Part shown: piece by piece, positions 55,501 through 64,000 of the stretch | How the letters are laid out: every line of letters begins with the position of its first letter | How positions within the stretch are numbered: the stretch's first letter is position 1 | Assembly: GCA_014905825.1 (NCBI GenBank) | Contig: JACGCN010000043.1 | Coordinates: forward strand, 1-64,000 | Direction of reading: 5' to 3' | Origin: Lyophyllum atratum | Taxonomy: Eukaryota > Basidiomycota > Agaricomycetes > Agaricales > Lyophyllaceae | Length of the DNA: 64,000 bases | Notes under the pieces: generated by a model | The model's input: only the letters and a program-made list of their open reading frames with translations | The model's database searches: none | Told to the model about the DNA's origin: nothing | Translations under genes and position numbers: made by a program

Positions 55501-56845
55501 TGACTCAGATGACATACTGCTAGCAGGAACATTCATAACAAACCTGGAGCAGGCCGATGACATTATCCTCATATCGACAAGTCCTGAGGGTGCACAGAAA
55601 AAGATGAATGCGCTTTGGCTATGGTGTAGCCTGAACTTCATGCTACTTAGTGCAATTAAATCCTTCTTCATGATCTTTGGTCCTATCCCCCGAATCCTGC
55701 CTACTCTCATGTTTGGTGACAATCCCATTAAACTGAAAACGGAGGAAACCTATGTGGGTATAACGTTACAATCTACCCAGCGTAATATTTTTGCAAAACA
55801 TTACAAGAATAAGGCAAGCAAAGCTCGAACAGTTGGTAACACTGTCCTTGGTATGGAGTCCATAATAGGTACTCTTCCCCCTTGGGAGGCTAAAAAGCTC
55901 TATATGGCCCAAATTGACCCACACTTGATTCATGCATATGAGATTGCTCTCGATGTGGATCCCCCCCTTCTTGAGAAGCTTGCTGATGTCCAAATCTCAT
56001 TTCTACGACGAATTCTGGGTCTACACAAAAGGTCGATGCTTATACCACTGTTCACGGAGACATCTCTCGTACCACTGCGGTTTCGGAGGATTATCCTAGC
56101 TCTTGGGTATCTACGCTATCTGTCAAGTTTATCCATGGAACGATTGGCCAAAAAGGCCTTCCTCGATTCTGTGGCTCTTGCTAAAGACAATAAGGCGTCA
56201 TGGGCAATGGATTTGCAATATGTTTTGCATAACCTACCATTCCGTGTCCCACTCCCTGACTTGGAAACTATCACTCCTCTACAAGTCAATGAGGTGATAA
56301 AAGTATTCCAAAGTAATATGGAGGGCTACCTACAAAATGAGCTTGAATCCTCTCCAAAATTGTATCTTCTGCACAACAGACTGGAACCACAGAAAGATAG
56401 TCACCCCGTGCAAAAAACACTTCATTTCAGACATTATCTGAGTATACCAATCAATGAGCACAGAAAAGCACTGACAAGGCTACTGCTTTCCTCTCATGCC
56501 TTAGCTATTGAGCGGCTGAGATGGTCTGAGCACCGCCGACCTCGAGTTATGCGAAGCTGGAGACTTTGCCGTTTTTGTAAAGTTGCCATTGAAAGCCCTG
56601 AACATGCTCTATTGGAATGCACTGGCTCTAACGAGCTATCTGCCCTCCGTGACGAATTCTTGGCGAAAATTTACACAGATGCCCCGCATATGCCACGCCG
56701 TCCCATGATCTCCTCAATTGATCTGCTTAAAAGAATCCTACATGAGAGATCAACTGTCAGGCTGCTCGCGAAATTCACACATGAAGTGTTGGCACTCTAT
56801 GAGTCTATCCCAATATATATTTCAGATCTTGCTGTCTATGAGTGA
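55501..56845 (+). pseudogene. LINE ORF2, C-terminal part: RT motif C onward
   Basis: Continuation of ORF2; 2537 bases of the first part plus 1345 here make 1294 codons without a frame change. It opens with RT motif C (LEQADDIILIS, the ADD box), then the thumb region (YVGITLQSTQRNIFAKHYKN; IDPHLIHAYEIALDVDPPLL; FLRRILGLHKRSML), and near the C-terminus a CCHC-type finger (CRFCKVAIESPEHALLEC) of the kind found at the end of many LINE ORF2 proteins. Before the LTR insertion the gene was apparently intact; neither half is functional now. Confidence 0.85.
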
Positions 56846-57062
56846 TATTCCCGCTCAAAAAGGATGTGTCTCTCTAGGGATTTTTCCCTTACCCATGTCT
56901 GTGGCTACTTGGTGATCAACCTGAACTGCGGCCTAGCTCACTCGGAGTTGTGGATATGGGTCCGAGACGATGATGTAGATTACTTAGTTATTTGCCTGTA
57001 CTTAGTAGCATCGGGAAACTCTCGGAACCCCGGCGTTCAGGAATTGGACCATGCCGGTAATA

Positions 57063-57083
57063 TACTACTACTACTACTACTAC
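57063..57083. repeat. (TAC)7 tail of the LINE
   Basis: Seven perfect TAC units replace a poly-A tail. Immediately downstream lies AAGGTTAGGGTTAACT, which contains one and a half telomere-type repeats. Confidence 0.7.
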
Positions 57084-58677
57084 CAGGAAATAAGGTTAGG
57101 GTTAACTCTCCGCGACCGCTTACGACGACGAGCACTCCTCTGTGACAGCCATGGCCACTGGCACCCCTCGACGTCACACCCCTGGACTCCACCTCACTTG
57201 CTATCTAATTCCTGATGATCTTCCTGAGCTCTCTGTGCACGCACATCCCTAGTTACAGCTTTTAGTTCCATTCACGCTCGGACTGGTACAGTAATACAGC
57301 ACCCAAACAGCACCGTTCCTCGTACGCAGCATCTGTTCTCCCTCATTTTTCTATGTAATGGCTCTCTCCCAAACTACAGCTGAGCTTCTTAAACTGTCTC
57401 AACCTGAGGGTTTGCCCTGCGACGCGTCCACTACGAACAGTCCTGGCTATGAGGCTGCGCAGTGCGGGCCAATATTTACCAACGTGCGGGAACATTATTT
57501 GAAGTCAGAAGACTCTGCATAACCGGTACGCCGTATCATAATTACCTCTCACTCACTGTCTAACAACCTGCTCGCGCTTAGCAATTGGTTTCTCGCGCCG
57601 CCTGACGAATACTTTCATCTCACGAAGATATCTCAGGCTTTCTCCCTCTAGTCGTCCAATGTCAATATTATTTGAGGCTCTTCACGCTCAGGCTTCTGAC
57701 CTCCTCTTTCACCGCTACTGCCCGATGACAAACATTTCCCTGCCGATCACCATATTTTTTTTGTCGCCCTCGCTGGTGTTCTGATCCAGTCACATCAATT
57801 TGCACTCCTCGAGGCTTTCAGTCTGAAAAGTGAAAGACGGCGTTGCATGGGTCAGAAATTCGGCGACGTGCTGAATGAGAGGAGATGAATCTGGAGCGCA
57901 TCTGGGCTGGGCTGGGGGTTCCGCCACAGGTTTAGGATTTCTTCTCTTGGACGTTCCATTACTAATACGTCAATCACTTTAGTTGAAATCGTGCATCCTC
58001 GCCATGAGAAGGCCCGGTCAGCTCCTTGAAGGACATGCTCAAGTAGGAGAGTTGAAATTATTACGCCAACGCTAATTTAAAAAGAAGACGAAAGAATAAC
58101 GTACCGTACGTGTAGTTTTTTCGATTGTCGCTGAGCCACGTCACAGGGGTTTCTAGCCCACCTTAATCCACCGCCATTCCTGACCGAGACTACAAGCCGT
58201 TTGATGAAGGATATGGTAGTTAGGTTCCCTCGTGGTTCCGGCGTGACAGACGAAGACACGCTCAAATTCATTCTATCGAAGGCAGAGTGTCGTACGTTCA
58301 ATTCGTCATTTCATCTTTTGGCGGGATAGGCATCGAGGCCTTGTGCCAGTTATTCAGACGGGTTGTAAGCTCCGCCCCCAATACAACCTGCACACTCTTA
58401 ATCTGGTCCCGCGTTCTCGGCATTTTGAGGTATTGAAAATGCCACACTTGCAGGTCCTTGCCCCCTACTTCGAGCGGATGGATTGGAACAAAGGAAAGGC
58501 ATTATAATCAAAGCAAGAAACAAAAAGGTAATACAACGGCGTTCACAACCGTAGAGCTAATTTATAGGTGGTTTCCGATGTCGGCACGGTCTTGGGAATA
58601 TGAAATTAAGAAGATGTATAGACATGGAAGATGAAGGAGCGGATGGTTAGAGTAAGAAAATCACACGTCTGAGCGCG
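57084..58677. other. Intergenic between LINE and F-box gene
   Basis: No gene supported. A 54-codon frame at about 57357-57521 (starting MALSQTTAELLKLSQPEG) is open but too short to judge. Microsatellite-poor, with no transposon ends found. Confidence 0.4.
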
Positions 58678-61015
58678 TCACCAGGATATGTCAAAAAACC
58701 GAGGGCTGAAGCTTTCATCGGGTGGGAACGCCGAAATCTCGATATTTCTGAGCGGCGAGAATGTAGGGTATATGTTAGGTGCATGATCCGCAGGGTTGTC
58801 ATATCCAACATGGAGGTCAAGACCCATCTGAATAGCTGGCGCTAGATCGGCATGGATATCTCGCTGCATGTCACGCTGGAAGGTGATATGTGCTCGCGCT
58901 AAGCGCGTGATACCCTGAGGGGCGAGGATTGTCCTAGATAGAATGAATCGGAGTATGCAGTCGTCCGTAACATCGGAGTTTTCTGGGAACCGAAATTCTA
59001 TGTCCTCTAACAGAGGACATACGATTATCTCTGTCATCGAAGGAGTTGGGATAAGACGGGTGAGGAAGGTCGTGGAAAGGCTAGGCACTGGGTTCTCTGG
59101 AAGACCCTCCTCCAAGCCATCCTCATCTGATACCGGTGGCATGTCACTATAAACGCCCCAAGGGTCTGGGCGATTGGTAAACGAGGAATTGACGTATAGT
59201 CGCTTGAGGGATGGCGTCATGTGGAGACATTCCACCAAATCTTGTACGGTGCTCGCCTCGACATCAAACGCCATGGTGTCGATTTTGTGTTGGCGGCTGA
59301 GTAGAGGTACAAATGGTAACTGGTGGATCTTCTGAGCTCCTGTCAATTCCAAGAGGCGCAGCTCAGGAAGGTCGAGGATCTGGAAAAAGGTTTTTATCTG
59401 CTCGCCGCCTACAAGATGCATAGGGACTTGAAGCTTGATTCCCAGCTCCCGTAGATGACGAAGCCTAACCAGAGCCCTATTTGGTTGCATCAAACTGTCT
59501 ATGGGATTGAGTTGAATATGCAGGATGCATGTGACGCAAGGGGGTCTCGGAGTTTAAATATCGCACCAAGGGTTGGTCGGTCGGTTCAAGGATTGGGTCA
59601 CTAAATATTTTTTGGACCTACTATATTTATGCATGGAAACTGAGTATTTGGCTGATTTACCACCTCAAGATCAATTTAAAATGGCCAGAGGAATGATGTA
59701 GCTGTCTGAGGGGCAAATTTTGTCCAAGGGTGACAAAAATCACCCTAGATGCCGCATGCGTGACCCAATGGGTAAGTTTGTTATCTATTCACTTGATCAA
59801 ATAATTGTAATATGCTATCCAATGTATCTAGTGGCATCCAACCTGTGTGAAACTTGAGCTTGAGTTTGCACCCAAGAAGTGGTTGTGCAAGACCTGCAAA
59901 GCGCCAGGACGAGGGAAAGGTGCCAAAATCGGCGCGTAAATGTCATCATTATTTTTATAAATAGAATGATGGCGTCCCGATTTGGTAATTATATCACGTG
60001 TTTGCTTACGTTGGCCGGTCGGTCCAAGAAATCTGCCACTAAAAATAAATTCGACCCCAGGTCATTTTTTTAAATTCCGAGACCCCCTTGATGTGACGAG
60101 GCTCAAACATTCATTTAGAGTAGTCAGCGCCTCATCCACGCTCAGACAAGCGGCTCTGTACCGACCCCTTGATGTCAGAACAAAGGTCGTAAGTGCTTTC
60201 CACTGTAGGGGAAGGACAAGCGGCGAATCGCGTGATGTATAGTTCCAAAGGAAGACGTTGCGGAGGGATGGTGAGCGAAGGAAGGTGAAAGGTGAAAGAT
60301 CCGCTACGCTGTCATGGGGAGGATTTATGATCTCAATTTGAGCAGTTTTGAGAAACGGGACGTCATGCTCCTTCAGACGAGCGAAAGGACCTATGGAACT
60401 GTAAAAGACCTTGAAGTTGAGATGGTTCCAGCGGTCTGAGAACCCAAGCAAGATCTCAAGGAGGTAGAAGCCTGGCGTCGACGTCGAGCTGGCCGGAAGG
60501 AAAGGAAACTCCTCCTCTACGAATGAGAGGGAAATGGGAAGACTAGCAGAGCGCTTCAACCACGCAGTAACCGCCTCACCATAACGCACCAGCAAGTCAC
60601 GCTCTCCCTTTTTACGGATGACTGGAACCTGAATATGAAGTGATGTCCAGAGTTGCGGGGTAGAGAGACTGATCTGCCTCCATGTGCTGCATACACGACT
60701 CAATACCAATGGAGCATCTTTTGAACTCATTGCAGAGTTCCTGGGAGGAAGACACCAGCAGAAAATTGTGCGTATCAGTTCCACAGGCAGCTGATGGATT
60801 CCACCAATGAGTGCGCGATGGTCTTCAATGTGTTCGTCGATTTTATCCCACTGGGGATAGAGATCCTTGATAAGGACTTCGAAGAGTTCTATCCTGTCCT
60901 CGATACGCTTGCGTTCTTTCAGCAAGTCGGCAATGATCTGGCGGATCTTGGGAACCTCGGCATCTGTGGCGTGATAACAGGTGTTGAGTCGGTCTGTGAA
61001 CGGAGACTCCATCAT
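58678..61015 (-). pseudogene. F-box/leucine-rich-type protein gene interrupted by a hAT-like element
   Basis: The N-terminal part (61015-60091) begins with a helix (KIRQIIADLLKERKRIEDRI), then an F-box-like motif IHQLPVELIRTIFCWCLPP with VLSRVCSTWRQISLSTPQLW, the usual plan of Agaricomycete F-box proteins that recruit substrates to SCF ubiquitin ligases. The C-terminal part (59528-58678) holds leucine-rich strands (LRHLRELGIKLQVPMHLV; LPELRLLELTGAQKI; TPSLKRLYVNSS; LLEDIEFRFPENSD). Between them sits a 554-bp element with an 8-bp target duplication. Without the element and one duplication copy the two parts join in frame as 592 codons (925 plus 851 bases). With it, the N-terminal frame stops after about 8 extra residues, so the protein would be truncated to 317 aa. 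No introns are needed. Confidence 0.8.
59537..60090. mobile_element. Non-autonomous hAT-like element (MITE), 554 bp
   Basis: Terminal inverted repeats start CAAGGGGGTCTCGGA at both ends and extend about 22 bp with one mismatch. The flanking 8-bp duplication is ATGTGACG (59529-59536 and 60091-60098). Eight-base duplications and CA-started inverted repeats fit the hAT superfamily. Subterminal GGTCGGTC motifs occur near both ends in opposite orientation. There is no transposase frame, so it must be moved by a relative elsewhere. Confidence 0.82.
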
Positions 61016-61882
61016 CTATATGCATTTTGTTTCTAAGTTAACTAAGTTAAAATGTTCAGGCTGTTTAAACCCGTACCTATAGAATTCGGTCTGTTCAGAT
61101 TACAGCAATCTGAATTTTGCCTGAGGGAGCGTTGAAGCCTGCCTAGTAAAAGCAAAATACAAGGGATTTATTCGGATCCGGGGCTTTCGTAGACGTCTGA
61201 CAGAAATACGGTCTGCTTAGTGCACCTCTATATCCCAAGAGTCAAGATGCGTGGGCTGGGCGAATCTTGCTTACCAGTGATGTTGGACGAAGAATACCCG
61301 CTACTTTACGTAGTGGGTTTCTGTCCGGCATGCCCCGTTTTTGCAACTAATCGTGGTTTCAGATTGCTCCCCGTGACTTTTAGCTTCTCTAGACTCTGCG
61401 CGCTCAACATTTGATGATAGGTTATAACATCGATGTCACACTGAAATTCTCCAACAGCGAGCTGGCTCGAGGTCTTTAGTACGGGGCCTGGATACGAGCC
61501 CTTGTGTGATTGGATCTACGGACTTCAGGAGGGGACTCAGCAGTCGCCTTGGAAAGGATATGCTAGCACCTCAAAATACAACTGAGTTATTCATGAAGCT
61601 TTCAGGTTGAATAGCAACTGAGCATATTATTATGGACACATTCATGGGATTGAGATACATGTCTCGTTTCAACTAGCGAAACTCAAGGGCGGACTCGGAA
61701 TGGTCGCCCAGCACTTACACAAGCACTCCGAAAGAAACACAACTTGAGTTGCGCATAAAAAGACTTGCGACATAAAAGAATTCCATAGGTATACATGAAC
61801 GCATTGACAAATCAAACAGAGGAAACATGTACTACTACGACTACGTAGGTTTACTGAACAAGGAACTGTCGAGGACTGCTGA
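61016..61882. other. Intergenic, F-box gene upstream region and FunK1 copy 2 downstream flank
   Basis: No gene seen. The right 150 bases are related to the flank of FunK1 copy 1. Confidence 0.45.
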
Positions 61883-64000
61883 CTACTGCAGCAACGCGAT
61901 CGCATCGTTAACCGGTGCAAGGAGGTCATCATGCGTCAAAGAGGTTGGATGGAAGGGGTCGGTAGCCTTGTGCACAAGGCCCTGGAGAGCTGCGAAAAGA
62001 TTGACTAGCGGGGCGCTCATAAAATTCTTGACTATGGCTTCGACCGCTCTATTTTTCGGAAATTTCAGACCACGTGAGCCACTCTGCCTCTGTTGAGCGA
62101 TGTCCTCGGCAGTCGTTTGGCTGAAGGTTTTGCTAAAAATGACTTTAAGAGCGACAAATTGGGCCCGGGCGTCTTGCGGCGCGGATTGATCGGAAGCCCG
62201 ACGGTGGAGACTGCGCAACACGCAGTATGACAGTACCCAGATAAAAGATTCGATGTCGTGTCGCGCTTGATGTAGGGTATCACCGGAAGCGTCCAGAATC
62301 TGCACGGCCATGAACTGAGCTGTTCCCTATTGACGCCTTGAGCTCAATGAAGGAAAATCCCGTATCTAAGAGGACCTACCGTCATATTCGCGCCCCGTTG
62401 AACCGTAACCGTTGATGCGAACTTCGTGTGTGTACTGGTTGTCTCCTGTGTTTTGTAAAGGAAGCGCCCCTGATCGTCGTACTTGTTCTTCGGACTGATA
62501 GTCCTCTTGACGGTCCTTTCGGGTTTGGTGAGGGACGAGTTTTCAATGCGGGCAAACTCCAGGTCGGTAATGAAGCCTCGGAATGAAGCGTTCGGATTTG
62601 CGGTGAGCAGGACGTTACCCGCGCTGATATCGCGGTGAAGGATGCCTTGATCGCATAGATCCTTGTGGGCTGAGCGGCGGTAAGTGACCGTCGCGATTCA
62701 TCAATAATGAGTACTCACCTTTGAGGGCGTCGCGGAAGCCAGTTAATAGTTCCAGGTCCGTTGTATACTCCCAGAGCGGACGTCCGACAGTACTAAGGAT
62801 GAGACGGTGGAGAACGGGCGTCGGGGGATCAATCTCGGGGACAGGGCGGCCGCGCAGATTCTGAACCGTGATGCGGTATCCGTCAATACAAACATCGCCA
62901 CCACATTCAAACTTGGCAAGTCCTTCGGGAGGCTGGGTGATCGACATGTATATATCAGACTCGGGTGTCATGACACTGCTGCGCCACGCCGTTTTCAAGA
63001 CCATCTCATTCCCTCGAATACATGATGGCTGCTTGTCAACCTCCTCCACATACTCGCGAACACGCCAGACGTTAGTACCACGGCCCAACAACGATAGAGA
63101 TGTCCAAATCGGGGGCCCAATAGTGCACCATTTGCGGGGGTCGTTGCCGATGGATGTGACCACCGCGGAAGGGTACACTGGCACCCGGTGGGCATCGCTT
63201 ATGCCGCTGAGCCTCCGGGTCTCATCATCATCCAAAACGGTAACTGTAGGGTCAGATCCTAGCTCTTGGATGGACAGATTGCACGCCATACTACGCACAA
63301 CGCGAATGAACATCTCAGTATCTTCAAACATGTCGTAGGCGGGGGAAAACGTGATACCATCGCGATCGAAAATCCCAACGGTGAATTCTGTTCCGGAGAT
63401 GAGGATCCCGACGCAGAAAAGCATGAAAGGCCGGCAGGACATGAAGAGACGCGCGTATTCGGCAGATTGAGTCACGATGCTGGGTATGGTGCCCGCCGTC
63501 GCAGGTTTGGGCCGTTGCTGGTTCGAAGGCTTTACTTCGCCAAACGCGTCCCGATCGCGCCATTTCTTCGACGTGGACGCGTTCACCCCATACGGGCTGA
63601 TAATGATGTCGGGACTGCAGCTCTGGTAGCCAAATGTGTGAGACTCCTGCGGTTTGAGCATTGTATCTGTCCTTTGGAAGTTACGAGGTGTGACAGCCTG
63701 GCCGAAGTTGGCTATGTAGTTGAACAAGCGCACCTGTGATGCAGAAGAGTCAGAGGACAGGAGTAGGAAGTCTCGAAAAAATCGTACCAGAGGCTCATAC
63801 ATTTCTTGCTCTTCCTCTGATCCATGATTACCGCTTATATCCTCCCTCTCCGTGTCCTCGGCCTTCTCGAAGGCCTCCTCCGCCTTGTGAAGGGACTCCC
63901 ACTGCTCTAACTCCTCGACTTCTCTGTTTGAAGCCCTTGCCACCACGACCTTCAGAGTCTCTATGTCGTCTGCGTTAGCGGCCTGAAAGGATGCTGCGCA
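61883..64000 (-). CDS. FunK1-type protein kinase, copy 2, cut by the right edge
   Basis: Close paralogue of the copy at 36257 with the same exon plan: 61883-62326, 62380-62669, 62719-63733 and 63788 to beyond 64000; exon lengths 444, 290 and 1015 match 444, 290 and 1012. Catalytic loop ILHRDISAGNVLL, DLEFAR in place of DFG, and TAQFMAVQILDASGDTLHQA. The intron at 63734-63787 (54 nt) is open in frame, so a naive translation reads through it; the 53-nt counterpart in copy 1 shows it is an intron. The N-terminus is outside the window. No defect is visible, so this may be the functional copy. Confidence 0.82.

Larger units (their letters stand above)
55496..57083 (+). mobile_element. LINE retrotransposon, 3' part
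   Basis: Resumes exactly at the target duplication and continues through the end of ORF2 (56845) and a 238-nt 3' UTR to a (TAC)7 tail at 57063-57083. Confidence 0.85.

Noticed and set aside
57084..57110. Internal telomere array
   Set aside because: Only one and a half TTAGGG units; too short to call a telomeric repeat.

Overview
The window reads as nuclear DNA of a mushroom-forming basidiomycete (Agaricomycetes). Genes carry many short GT-AG introns (about 50-65 nt). Expanded families typical of that group are present: FunK1-type kinases, F-box proteins with an N-terminal helix, a TPR-CHAT protein, UPF0014 permeases and an M36 fungalysin. All three tRNA genes have introns at position 37/38. 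Exon boundaries were derived by hand from splice signals, reading phase and remembered family motifs; no alignment was run.

Layout. 1-5311 is a decayed segment: a TPR-CHAT gene broken by several frameshifts and an Hsp110-like ATPase-domain remnant. 5477-16143 is ordinary gene-dense sequence: phosphatidylglycerophosphate synthase (PGS1), tRNA-Thr, the mitochondrial ABC exporter ATM1, a secreted M36 metalloprotease and a small secreted Cys-rich protein. 16582-36256 holds tRNA-Met, a very long PPS1-like dual-specificity phosphatase, a WD40-type DUF2415-like protein, a zinc-type alcohol dehydrogenase/enoyl reductase-like MDR protein, tRNA-His, galactokinase (with 8-nt and 16-nt exons) and two tandem UPF0014 permease genes, the second with an in-frame stop.

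36257-64000 is an accessory block. Two FunK1 kinase copies in the same orientation flank nested mobile DNA. A LINE (ORF1 with coiled coil and RRM-like end; ORF2 ordered endonuclease, RNase H, reverse transcriptase) abuts the 5' end of the first FunK1 copy. Its reverse transcriptase is split between motif B and the ADD motif by a 13.1-kb Ty3-type chromovirus with identical 467-bp LTRs and a 5-bp target duplication. The chromovirus has a single 2701-codon Gag-Pol and, in the envelope position, two more ORFs separated by TAG-N5-ATG; the second encodes a 921-aa protein with an Arg/Ser-repeat region. To the right, an F-box gene is interrupted by a 554-bp hAT-like non-autonomous element with an 8-bp target duplication; removing it restores the frame exactly.

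The housekeeping genes are not an obvious pathway cluster: PGS1 and ATM1 are both mitochondrial, but their adjacency is probably incidental. The most novel signal is the accessory coding capacity of the chromovirus, followed by the domain order of the LINE.
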